This document shows, piece by piece, positions 54,401 through 64,000 of a stretch of 64,000 bases of DNA. Each line of letters opens with the position of its first letter. Position 1 is the stretch's first letter. The stretch spans positions 22,948,085 through 23,012,084 of the forward strand of contig CM041546.1 in assembly GCA_023238725.1 (NCBI GenBank). Direction: 5' to 3'. Below the pieces are notes generated by a model. That model had not been told where the DNA came from, searched no databases, and was given only the letters and a program-made list of their open reading frames with translations. This stretch comes from Scortum barcoo. Lineage: Eukaryota; Chordata; Actinopteri; Centrarchiformes; Terapontidae. The position numbers and the translations under genes are program-made.

Positions 54401-55393
54401 TGTGCAGCTTGGAGAATTCTGTCTCACCCGCTGAACTCTCATCTGGTCAGCAATCTTTTTCAGCTCCCTCAGCTGTTCCTCATACAACAGGCGCAGACCT
54501 GATGGCTTCTCAAAGCGGTTCTGGTAGGCCTCAATCTCTGCCTCTAATAGCTTGTTCTGCTGCTCAAGTGATCGAACCTGTGGACACAAGAAAATCTCTG
54601 ATTTCAAATGTGCCTCTGATTTCCTGCCCATGTGCTCACAGAGGTGAGAGTAATATGCTCCCATTTTTCAATGAAAGGCATTTTTAGCCAGGCCAGGCAA
54701 ACATATTTATCTGCACTGATGGGAGAAAGAAACTGTGACGACACTTTGATGGCAGTTTTACCTTGTCAATGTAAACAGCCAGCCTGTCATTGAGGACGAT
54801 CATCTCCTGTCTTTCACTTGTGCGAGTGTTGAGGAATTCCTTGTTCTCAGCAGCAGCCACTTCCAGATCTATAGCAGCTTCTCCACTTGGCCCAACGCAT
54901 ACCATGGCTCCTGCACTCACGCTGAAAATTCATCCGTGAGCCACAGAGATTAAATTTAAGAAGGGAGTGGGAAATGGAGTATCGTGAGATAATGTGAATA
55001 TCTGATGTTATAAAAATTACTCTAAAATGGCAAGTGAGAGCTTGAGGGAGATATTTTACATTAGGTTAAAAAAGGACCTCCTAAGGGAAAAATAATCTAA
55101 CTGTATAGCCGTCTTACTCATAAACAATGCATCTGCCCATATGAAGCCACTGTAGCTGACAGAGCTTACCCTGCTCCAACCATGCGAGTCCTGCGTGCAG
55201 CCGAGATGGTCCTTCGTCCCACTGACTCCACACGCATGCTGCCGGCCCTGGCTCTGCAGGGGTAGCCAGCAGAGGCATGACGGACATCTCTCCTGGTGGG
55301 GGATGGGCTGGACACCCTGACCTGGTAGGACGAGCTGCTGCTGTCCTCAAAGTGACGGCGGTAGGACGAGATCCTCTCCGGGCTGCGGCTCAT
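51490..55393 (-). CDS. Type III-like intermediate filament protein with glycine-rich tail (thread-keratin gamma/Ngs-like), complete, 11 exons
   Basis: Minus-strand exons: 55170-55393, 54762-54921, 54428-54577, 53868-53987, 53680-53775, 53464-53598, 53262-53372, 53045-53155, 52771-52895, 51782-52675 and 51490-51583. All have GT-AG borders and together encode 739 residues. The head starts MSRSPERISSYRRHFED and contains the SSYRRxF-type motif of type III filament heads. The coiled-coil rod spans about 110-420 (LNDRLAVYIDKVRSLEQQNK at its start; EYQDLLNVKMSLEIEITTYR and KLIEGED at its end). The tail has about 260 residues dominated by glycine, then a conserved-looking acidic end, RTVKNEDD to TGAANESDEE. 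Known role of the family: cytoplasmic 10-nm filaments. From the rod and tail end I think it belongs to the thread-keratin gamma/notochord-granular-surface group found in fish, lampreys and amphibians. The family level is firm, the subgroup less so. A TATA box and a poly(A) signal bracket it. Confidence 0.92.
51880..52600 (-). repeat. Glycine-rich low-complexity tail coding repeat
   Basis: Inside exon 10 of the filament gene, roughly residues 437-675. The protein is built of short GG-X, GAG and GVG elements such as GGGMGGGAGGMSGGVGIGGG, interspersed with Ser, Thr, Ala, Val, Met and Asp. The DNA is an imperfect array of GGN codons, seen on the plus strand as CCACCA/CCAGCACC. Glycine loops of this kind are known in keratin tails and silk-like proteins. 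The array leaves all frames open, which explains the Pro-rich and Ser/Thr-rich plus-strand frames here. Confidence 0.85.
54104..54126. repeat. (GT)n microsatellite in filament gene intron 3
   Basis: About 11 GT units in the intron between exons 3 and 4 of the filament gene. The tract is over 100 bases from either splice site. Confidence 0.9.
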
Positions 55394-55532
55394 TGTGGCA
55401 GCAGCAGCTGGTTCCTCAGGTTCTCTAAAAGGGTTGGATGAGAGAAATACTCAAGCAGGGTCTCTGCGGTTTACTGCACTTCACGGCTGCTCCACCTCGT
55501 CTTCACTCCCTGATTGTTAACCCAGTCTCTGG

Positions 55533-55539
55533 TTTTATA
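55533..55539 (-). promoter_or_regulatory. TATA box of the filament gene
   Basis: The minus strand reads TATAAAA here, 140 bases upstream of the filament ATG at 55393. That predicts a start near 55505 and a 5' UTR of about 110 bases. TATA promoters are usual in keratin and other filament genes with strong tissue-specific expression. Confidence 0.65.
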
Positions 55540-57422
55540 CTTCCCATCGTGGCCAAGCCCCAGCTCTGTCAGAGACAGCCCAGTTCATGAGCCAACACCT
55601 GTGGAATCTCAAACCAGTTCACCAACTGAGGCCTGACCTGCTGCTCAGATTTCTGTCAGCAGCTTGAGAGGAGCAGAGCTGGGCTGGGATAATGGCTCAC
55701 AGCATTAGTGAAAGGTTCACCCATTAGTCTCTGCAGAATACAGAATGTGATCAAGTATCAGTCCCCCTCTCTGGCAGAACCATAATGGGTTTTGCCAGGA
55801 TTATGGTACATCTACCACCTAGGTGCTCACTACAGCACTGGGCAGCAGAGAGACGAGCAGCCGAGAAGGCAGGGTCCGGCCAGTTATAGCAGCCAGTAGA
55901 TGCAGCACTGATGTGATCTGCTCTGATGGGACGAGGGACTTTAATTGAATGTGGAGCAGAAGCTGCAGGGTGACCTTATGAGGCCATGGCTGCAGAGGAA
56001 CAAAGAACCCCGGCGAGATTTGACATAAATTAGTACTTATTAGTCTGGTCTGTTTTCAACATATTAAAACCAGAGTATGCAAAAAAAGAGGGAATGGAAT
56101 TAACTGCTTCTGAGGGAAAATGAGAAGGCAGAAGAAAAGGGGGGGTTATAGTCTGGAGTTTACGGTTGACATGGCACAATGATATGAGGGAAAAAACAGT
56201 GGTCGGGTCTGTTCAGGGCGATTTTCCAATGAAACCTGCAGGGTCACTTGGTCAGGGATCTGTAAACACTGCACTGCTCTTACAATTTACTGTAAACGTT
56301 CACTTCCGGCAGCATTAACCTAACACTCAGCTTTCACACCCACACAGAGATAGCCACAGAACAACCAAAGCACAGAATATAAACTGTCCGAAAGCCAGAT
56401 GATATTTGTTTTTAGCCCATTCAAAATGCAAAACTCCCACATTTGTATTTCTGGTTCTAGTGAAGGCCTCTCTTGATGGATTAAACAGGCACCTATTCCT
56501 TTCCATTGACCTCAGATCTTGCGGCAGCGTGGCACTTTCGGGAAGGGGTGGAATCAGCCATGTGAACATCTCCACTAACCAGCTCTTTTCATGCTGCAAC
56601 CAAATAACATCATCATTGTGGTATTTTCTATTACAGTATCTCACTCCAAATGCCGTCACAACCCAACCTCCTGCGTTTGTATGGGGGGGTTCTGTTTGTT
56701 AATCGAAAAACAGCTGAGAGGACAACAACACACGCAGAGCACACACATGCATTTTATGATTTTTTTTTGGTCAAAAATTACGGTGTAGTTGGATATGACA
56801 GACTACCTGCGTTGACAGTTTGATCTGAACAATCATTTAGGATTTTCATTATATGTTTGCTTGGACAAATACTGTCCAGTATAAGCAGAAATAGTATTCA
56901 CACCTCTGAGCTAGATTATTTACTCATGTATCTGGAAAGTCACTTGGAGATCAGTTTCCTATTCAAAGACGATGATTCAATAAATTCAAAAGTTCTCTGA
57001 GGCACTCATTTACACATCTTTGTAAACACATCATGAGAATGTGATCTGTTTTCTGTTTGGACTTTCAACTTAAGCTGTAAAAGGGGAAGTTAACAGGGAA
57101 CAAGGTCCATGGCCGCAGTCCACATACTGAAGTGGAGACATTCTCCTCTGCTGAAAACAAACAAATTCATCATTGTGGCTGATGAAGGGACCTGTTAATG
57201 TTCCCTGGAGGGTGGGTGGCAAATTCATGCAGAGACACAGTGGGTATTAGACAAGGCCCTTCAATACAGTAGATCATCGTAGCACAAACAGCTGTCACCT
57301 CAGCGACCCACTCTATGGCTATTTATATCACACTGTCCAAATAAAGGTCCTTTTTAATACACCTATCAGACAGTGTCCATAAACAACACAAACTAAATAT
57401 CACTGTTAATCAAAACTAGAAT
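55540..57422. other. Intergenic interval between filament gene and tstd3
   Basis: About 1.9 kb upstream of the filament gene without a supportable gene. The first 500 bases hold GC-balanced sequence that may include promoter-proximal elements. The remainder is ordinary AT-rich sequence. No repeat element was recognised. Confidence 0.5.
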
Positions 57423-58007
57423 TTTATTTATTGGACAATGTTGGCAACTGACAGTTTGATCCTTGAGCTCCAAGATGCTTAATATTTACAATACATCCAT
57501 GTGAAATGTTGAACTAGTTATATTATGCAATGGAAGACTTCATTTTAACACACAAACACAGTTGAGTAGTCATTTGCATAGATAGTCAAAAAACAAAAAA
57601 ACAAAAACTTGAGCACTTAATGGTCTACTGATATTTGCAGTAAGTTTCAGAATAATCACTGGTTATTTACTTGTGTCTTCAGAGGTTGTAAAAGGTTTAT
57701 AAATAGTTCTGAGCTGAAATTAATTTACATGTAACTTCAAGTACCATTGCAGCCGTTCTGAACATTGTTTTTTGCAGCAGACGTGTGATTGTTGATGTGT
57801 GCTGAGCCCTCTGGTTTGAGTCTTTGGGATTCACAGATGAGGAAAACAACTTAAAACAACAGGAAACTTAATCAGCTTTTTAGAAACCGTTTTCCAAAAC
57901 TCCCTGTTATGCACTCTCACTTTCCAGTCTGATCTCTGGTCATTTAAAAAATAAAAAAGTTTAATGAGGTTTTTTTTGTTTGTTTTGTTTCTTCTGTTAT
58001 CCCTGGA
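57423..58007 (-). terminator. tstd3: Probable 3' UTR and poly(A) signals of tstd3
   Basis: AT-rich sequence after the tstd3 stop. Minus-strand AATAAA copies lie at 57423-57428 and 57427-57432. That would give a 3' UTR of about 580 bases. An earlier variant signal cannot be excluded. Confidence 0.4.
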
Positions 58008-59445
58008 TCAGTTTTGTTGTTCATTTTTCACCCAGTCTTGCCATCCACCGGCATAATGCTGAACGCTGAAATGACAATAAAAAAGAAGGAAGTGAATTAA
58101 ATGCTGCATAAACAGAGTTGCATCAAAATTTAACCTGACATGTATACATGTTTGACATTGGTGGAAATAACACATAGTTATAAACTGATTTGATTCATTC
58201 ATTTTTAGCTATTTAACTATGTAATTATGTTTCAGTCAGACACAGTTGTTGTACGTGGCAGTTCTCCGAAGGACACTGCTTGTGCAACAACAGGTCAACA
58301 ACCTCAAATTAGTGGAATTTTATACTGTCATGTGATTAAATTCAACAGTCAGGTAAAACATTCGCTTAAACATAGCTAACTAGCGCTTGTCCAGATTTGA
58401 GGGGTAAACTAAACAATAAACACCAAAATAAATCTTATTCAACATTTTATATATGCCAAGGAAACCTGTCTCACTCTTTGTATCCCAGCGAGGTGGCTGT
58501 GTCGAGCGCACTCTTGCTCCTGACCCCGGCCAGGCAGGTGAACACGACGTTATCCGTCTGCTGGGGCATTTCACCACCATACTTTTCTAAGAATTCCTCC
58601 GGCACCAACTGGAGGGCAGTGTTCACCTGACCCACTGCAGAGAAGCACAGACGTGACGAGCAGTACTGTAAAAACCTATAGGTGTACATACACACATGAA
58701 TCAGGATTATAAGGAAGGAACGTTAACCATCAACAGAGGAAGGGGGCATGTCTTCCCTCATTCAGTTTCCCATGTAGTCCGTCAGGTGTTCTCCATACTG
58801 AATTCAACATCTTTTACATTTTAATCAATTTTGCAGTCAAATAAAGGCATGCAATTAAAAGCTGAGGCAGTGCAAACCCAGCAGCTGCAGCAGACAGCTT
58901 ATGTGGCAGACTTTATTTGACTCAGGACACTGACAGATTAGTTCATGGCCAGCAGACCACACAAACTATTGGAGGTATTACATGAGCCCGACCTGTTTGT
59001 GACTTTCAGTGCATTTCAGGAGGAACGACACTCACAGGGAACATTGATGGACCCGGGGATGAAGCCGTACTCCCTGAGCTCCCAGGGCTCCCTCACATCT
59101 ATGACCACAGCTTTCCTGCCGGACAGGAGCCGCTTCAGCTGCTCGTAAGACACATCTGAGGTCGGCGGCGCGGAGCTGAACCTGCGGAGGAGCTGCAGCC
59201 CTGCGACTGGAAGACAAACACGAGAGACAGCTTCAACACATGACGGCCAAGCAGGGGACACACGGCCAGTGGAGGGGCAGACATACTGAAGCTGTAAAAA
59301 GCTCACATTTACAGACGGGGTGAGAGTTTCCCAGGCTGGACAGTGAGGCGCGTCCTCCGGGGACTGAAGCCCGAGGCAGCACGGTGCAGTCCCTTAAGAG
59401 CCGCGGGACGAGCTCCGAAAACCTCCAACACCTCTGGAGAGCCAT
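58008..59445 (-). CDS. tstd3: Rhodanese-domain sulfurtransferase-like protein (TSTD3-like), complete, 4 exons
   Basis: Minus-strand exons: 59313-59445, 59036-59206, 58475-58634 and 58008-58065, joining in frame to 173 residues. The first donor could instead be at 59307, which adds two residues. The N-terminus (MALQRCWRFSELVPRLLRD, then more Arg and no early Lys) looks like a mitochondrial leader. A single rhodanese domain follows: KAVVIDVREPWELREYGFIP, the GSINVPLGQV strand-turn, the active loop C135-LAGVRS with the CxxGxR[S/T] pattern, and the closing HYAGGWQDWV. The catalytic cysteine is present, so sulfur transfer activity is plausible; substrate unknown. Neighbour usp45 is divergent, as in human TSTD3-USP45, which decides the name among small rhodaneses. 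Confidence 0.88.
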
Positions 59446-60432
59446 GTGGGATTATTTGTATTAACACTTCGTCGACATAGACCCGTAATCACACAGTTAT
59501 ATTACGTGAGCCGACCATTACACTCACGATGCAAACACTGGCCTGCGCCTGCGCAGAGGTACGGGTCACCTAAAGGACAAAAATGCTCCTCTGTGCTTTG
59601 GCCTCTCGTCAGACTCAGAGACTAGTATCATCAAAGGTCAAAACTTTATCAACACGGATGAGCGGGTCCAAATGAAATGAAGAATGTATTTATTTATCAA
59701 AAACAGATGATGTGATGCATTCAATGCCGTGGGAAAGACGGCATGACCACCACACGTCTGTCCACATTTGATCATTTATTTATTGTTATGAGTTCTCTCA
59801 ATACATACAACTACAGCTTTCCTCACCACTAAATGATCAAATTATTCGAAGATGGTTTCTTCATACTATCTGCTATGACCTTGACTCAGACACATCTGTT
59901 TTAGTCAAAACAGAGGAATCATAAATCGCACCATATAAATTAATGCTTAGCCTTATTACAATAAGTAACATAATATTAATATGATGTGTGGTGATTATCT
60001 GTAAACTGTCTGTAAATAAAAATGAAATACAACCACAAACTGATTATTAATCATTACATAAAATGTTGAAAAATACTTGAACATCTCAGAGTCAGTGACT
60101 CTCTGCCTGACGGTACGATTTCCCATTGTTTTTGAATGCAGCACCAGGCCCCACTGGGTTCCCGTAGTGCGTCACATGTTGACTTGGTTAGCTAATACCA
60201 CCGAAAGCTTGACGAAAATTACAGTCAGGGGCGAAAACGAAGAATTATTGAGATACCCACTATGTCGGTGTCGACACTCTTTGCTTTTCTTTGAAATGCC
60301 TTGATAAGTGCGTGTATTGTTGGATGAAACAACGTCTGTTAATGTTTTATTAATTCTGACAAGCTAATGTAGCTAGCCTGTGTGCTAGCCAGGAAGAGCT
60401 GACAGAGTCAACATAGGAGCTAAAATAAAGAG
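59446..60432. promoter_or_regulatory. Divergent tstd3/usp45 promoter region
   Basis: About 1 kb between the tstd3 start codon and a probable first, non-coding usp45 exon. An NRF-1-like palindrome, CTGCGCCTGCGCAG, lies at 59543-59556, about 100 bases upstream of the tstd3 ATG. NRF-1 commonly drives nuclear genes for mitochondrial proteins, which fits the tstd3 leader. A good splice donor (AAAGAG|GTGAGT) at 60432/60433 probably ends usp45 exon 1. No TATA box is evident for either gene. The middle (59660-60060) is AT-rich. Confidence 0.45.
60100..60432 (+). other. usp45: Probable non-coding first exon of usp45
   Basis: The first coding exon has a clear acceptor (CCTTTCCATGCAG before 61297) only 8 bases upstream of the ATG, so an upstream non-coding exon is required. 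The best donor upstream is AAAGAG|GTGAGT at 60432/60433. The 5' boundary is not defined by sequence and is given only as a rough limit. Confidence 0.35.
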
Positions 60433-61304
60433 GTGAGTTCACATTACATATAACTGAAGAAGAGTCCCTCAGTCATTGTGCAGATGTCTTTGATATGCGG
60501 CAGGGGACCTATTGTGTACATTAATTGGTCGGTCGGAGCTAAATGAGGCTTTTAAAGCGTTTTAATGTTACCAATAGTTATCCTTAATATAGCTCATATA
60601 ACATCTTCTTCTGATATGTATTGTCAGTTACAGTCTGTAAGTGTTTGGTATATATTATCTGTTGTTTTGGCGCATGGTGGTCTGACTGAGGAGAATGGCT
60701 CTCAGTTTGAAGGATGTTTGAGGTCCCTTGTTGTGAACAGTGTACAAATAGTTTAAAACGTGATCATTCTCTCTCATTTGATTTACCTACTGAAGCTCCC
60801 CCTCAAAACAACCAAGAGGTGAGCATGGCAGCAGTCCAGGCCTGCTGATGTCTAGGTGCATAGGATTTGCAAGTGGATTAAAAAGAAGATTATTTCATTT
60901 TAATTTAGGCTCATTTTCCCCGCTAATATGTGTTCTTTTAAAGTGAGGGCAGTATATAGAAAGAAGCTACATAGTTCATCTGGAGCAAATGTAAATATCC
61001 TCAGAATAAAGTAGAAAAAATGCATTGTCAACTCAGTCATTGATAAGTGTTTTCAATCTATTGTGCTTTAGTAAAAACAACGATGTACAACATATCAATA
61101 ATTGAGTTACTATACAAATACTTCTGGGCTGCACTGTAGGTCGTTTTGAGAGTGTGCTGTAGTAGGTAAAATCATCATGGCTGTTATCAACTAGTGCAAA
61201 CTCTGCTACATTCAAGTATCTTTAAAACACAGCTATGTTGAGGCAATTTAATTTTGTGCAGCAACACCTATGTTGGTCCTCCTCCTTTCCATGCAGAGCT
61301 CCAG

Positions 61305-61640
61305 ATGCGGCTAAAGGACCCCTTCTCTTTCAAAGCCGCCGACATGACTAAGCGGACTAATAAACCGAGGAAACCTCGAGATGAGGAGTCATCAGATGAA
61401 GTCAGCGGTAAGTCACTGAGGCAGTACAGGGCACCAGGCACACTGAAGTTTGAGCTGTGAGTCCCAGTACAGTGGATAGTGAGTGGAATTAACGCTTTTT
61501 TATGTTTATATCTTATTTAAAAATATATGTTTATATTTATATCTTTTTATTTATTTTTAAATATTAATTATCCTATTAGGAAGAGGCAAGAAGTATCATG
61601 TTAACGAAGCTCCAGTGACACTAGTGTGTATATATGTATA

Positions 61641-61713
<73 letters not shown>

Positions 61714-63725
61714 GTGTATATATGTGTGTATATATATATATATATGTATATGTATATATATATATGTATATATATATGTATATGTATATGTATATATATG
61801 TATATATATATATGTATATGTATGTATTTAATCAGGGTTGACTTGCCAGCATGTGAGCAAGGCAGTGGACCTGAGCTCAGTGAAGAAATCTGTGCTCTCC
61901 AGTGTGTGGTTGGTCTGCTCTGAGTGCCTAAAGGAGAGGACCATGATAGATGGAGAGCCAGCAGCATCCCATGACATCCTGGTGTGCTTAAAGTGTGGTT
62001 TCCAGGTAATTTTTTTTTTCTTATATGGTACAGTGCAACGACATTACAGAAGACACAGTTAATGGCACATTATCATTATTAGAGTAACAGTGTTGTCAGT
62101 TTAATTATTTGTATAAGTGTATAAGTATTTGTATAAGTGTATTTACGTTGTCATTTATTTACTTTTATGCAGATTACGATGAAGCAGGTACAGTTTGGTT
62201 CTGTGTGAGCCACCTAAACCTTTAGGGCCAATTTGACTGTCACACACATTGCAATAAACCATTGACTAGTGAACAGTTACAGAACCAGAAATTTATTTTG
62301 TCTGTTTATTAATAAAAATCTTATACAGAGTACCAACGTGACTCAGACCTTTTGGATCAATCACTCATATGCCAAACATTGTTAAAACAGCTCTTTCCAA
62401 CTGTGGGAAGGTTGACAATAAGCTACAACCTAACTTTCGTCAAAGCAAACTGTCCTCCAAGCTGGACAGATGACATTGGTTGCTGAGTTTAGCCAGCTGT
62501 AAGACAAATGCACAGGCAGTGCAACACCAACAATATTTTAAAACTTCACTATTATACACTGTGGTGTCACCAGAATAATTTCCGTCATCAGTGCTCTCCT
62601 GTTGGTTAAACTACTTAGTAACACTTAGTTTGGGGAGATTTAGCTGTAGCTCTACTAAATGCCAAGTTTGTAGTGAAATTGGAGTGAGCCATGGTCTTTA
62701 CACATATGAGCTGTTGGCCTGAATGTATTTTCTGTTTCTTAACAAAGATTTGAACAACTTTTTTTTAATGACCTATCTCACAGGGCTGTAATCAGTCAGG
62801 GATCCAGCATGCCGTCAAGCACCATCAAGCATTCCATCCAGAGTCTCACTGCATCACCATCAGCTTGAGCACGTGGAAGGCCTGGTAAGAAACATCTGCA
62901 ATCATTGCAGAGTGCAGTGAAAAAGCCCAAACTGCACACACTGCCAAAATGTATTGGCCTTACAATGACATGTGTCAAGAGGCCACTAATGTGGGTTTAC
63001 AAAGAAAATAATAGGCATGGGTGTTTTGAATCACAGCATACACTGCAGGTGTGTGTTGTCTGAAAGACTGCCCGATTCTGGCTACCACAATTTTCAGAAC
63101 AGCTCAGATCTCCAGCAACTCTCATAGTGTATAGAACAACTTAATTGTTAGACTGACAGGTTTTGGCTTTTGGCCCTCGTCAGGGTCATCATAAGACATA
63201 ACACATTACAAGGTACATTTAAATAGGGTCAGTATGAAGGCCTGTGTTGGCCTAAAGTGCTGCTAGGGTTTTGACCTCCTCAGACTTATTTCCCTTCTCC
63301 ATGTACCTTGGAAGTAGCTAAAGTTGTGCCAGAAATCTCTACTCTGCTAACACAAATTTCAGTGCAGTTTTAATTTCCAAACCTATACATTACTTTACAT
63401 CATTTTGGTGTATGAATAATAAGTCTTCACGAATAACCTGGTATTAAATGCCTTTTCACTCTATTATTATATTTGGATTGTGTTCATAAGTGGTTTTCCA
63501 TTTCAGTCAAATAATTGTGTCCTCAAATAATGGTTACTTTCAGTAATGGTTTCATGGTTTTTAAATTCCACAGTAATTTAAAACCTTTATGTCTCTTTTT
63601 GTGACCCCCCTCTCATTATACCAGGTGTTTTGAATGTAATGAGGAGCTCTCCACTCACTGCAACAAGAAGGCTTTGGCTCAGACCCTGGACTTTTTACAA
63701 AAGCACTCCGTCAAGGCAACATCAG
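61305..63725 (+). CDS. usp45: Ubiquitin carboxyl-terminal hydrolase 45, 5' part (ZnF-UBP domain); continues beyond window
   Basis: Plus-strand coding exons: 61305-61407 (exon probably begins at 61297), 61836-62005, 62784-62884 and 63625-63725. They encode the first 158 residues plus one base. The protein starts MRLKDPFSFKAADMTKRTNK, followed by an acidic DEESSDE stretch. A ZnF-UBP domain then shows its Cys/His ligands in order: C38, H40, C62, C65, C85, C88, C93, H100, H104, H113, C126 and C129. This layout is that of USP45/USP16. The start, the phrase GLTCQHVS and the LSTHCNKKALAQ end fit USP45. Known role: deubiquitinase that binds ERCC1 and acts in DNA crosslink and UV repair. The catalytic Cys and His boxes lie beyond the right edge. 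A next acceptor may be TTCTTCTTAG ending at 63996. Confidence 0.92.
61625..61828. repeat. Long (TA)n/(TATG)n microsatellite in usp45 intron
   Basis: About 200 bases of TA and TATG dinucleotide runs. The tract ends within 10 bases of the splice acceptor AATCAG before the exon at 61836. It therefore replaces the usual polypyrimidine tract of that intron. Confidence 0.95.
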
Positions 63726-64000
63726 GTAAGGTGTTTCTTTCCTGGAGGTCTGGCCCCTTACTGATGTTGAAAAAAATCTTTTAAAAGACACATATTATAT
63801 CTTGACTGCAATTTCAGCAAGGCTAAAGTCATGTCAGTTAGAGTTATATGCAGACATGCCTTTTGATTAAGCATTTTGTAGCAGAAGAAAATGATTTGCC
63901 TTGAACACAGACACTTTGCAGATAAGATATTAATGGTACATCATTCAGTGTAATGATTTGCACTGAACCTTAAAGGTTTTGCATTCTTCTTCTTAGTGCT

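Noticed and set aside
61596..61967. Ile/Tyr/His repeat reading frames on both strands
   Set aside because: Translation of the (TA)n/(TATG)n microsatellite.
63140..63190. Penelope/LINE-like phrase (GGCTTTTGGCCCTCGTCAGGG)
   Set aside because: Resembles short motifs near some fish retroelements, but there is no coding remnant or element end to support a call.
1..64000. tRNA, rRNA, CRISPR and bacterial-type operon features
   Set aside because: None seen; the intron-containing genes and repeats indicate vertebrate nuclear DNA.

Overview
The window looks like a piece of a teleost fish chromosome. The genes are split by short GT-AG introns. There is a Tc1-type DNA transposon of fish type, a solo LTR, many (CA)n, (AT)n and (AAT)n microsatellites, and an intermediate filament gene of a class that fish have and mammals lack. 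All assignments come from reading translated exons and splice sites by eye; no database was searched.

Layout. Positions 1 to about 38,250 hold no protein-coding gene that I can support. This stretch contains a solo LTR (4641-5201, flanked by CACTC duplications), a decayed Tc1/mariner copy (16889-18150), several microsatellites, a diverged repeat family (29560-30936) and some blocks that look like conserved non-coding DNA. From about 38,250 to 45,000 lies prdm13 on the minus strand: four coding exons, a 628-residue PR-domain zinc-finger regulator, complete. About 6 kb of non-coding sequence follows. Then comes an 11-exon minus-strand gene (51490-55393) for a 739-residue type III-like intermediate filament protein with a very glycine-rich tail. 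Next is tstd3 (58008-59445, minus), a small single-domain rhodanese with a probable mitochondrial leader. It is followed, head to head, by the 5' part of usp45 (plus strand, from about 60.4 kb and running off the right edge), of which the ubiquitin-binding zinc finger is visible.

The neighbourhood prdm13 - tstd3 - usp45 matches human 6q16.2, where PRDM13, CCNC, TSTD3 and USP45 lie together; this supports the orthology calls. Two differences stand out. The intermediate filament gene sits in the interval, and I see no cyclin C gene. The genes do not form one pathway. prdm13 is a developmental regulator (retina, spinal cord, cerebellum in other vertebrates) and probably owns most of the surrounding regulatory DNA, including the desert downstream of it. 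The filament gene is structural and has its own TATA promoter. tstd3 and usp45 look like housekeeping genes on a shared divergent promoter region with an NRF-1-like site.

I found no previously undescribed multi-gene system. The most notable points are the glycine-tailed filament gene with an unusual intron layout, a four-copy 14-bp TAAT array in prdm13 intron 1, compact candidate enhancers in prdm13 introns, and a long (TA)n tract lying against a usp45 splice acceptor.
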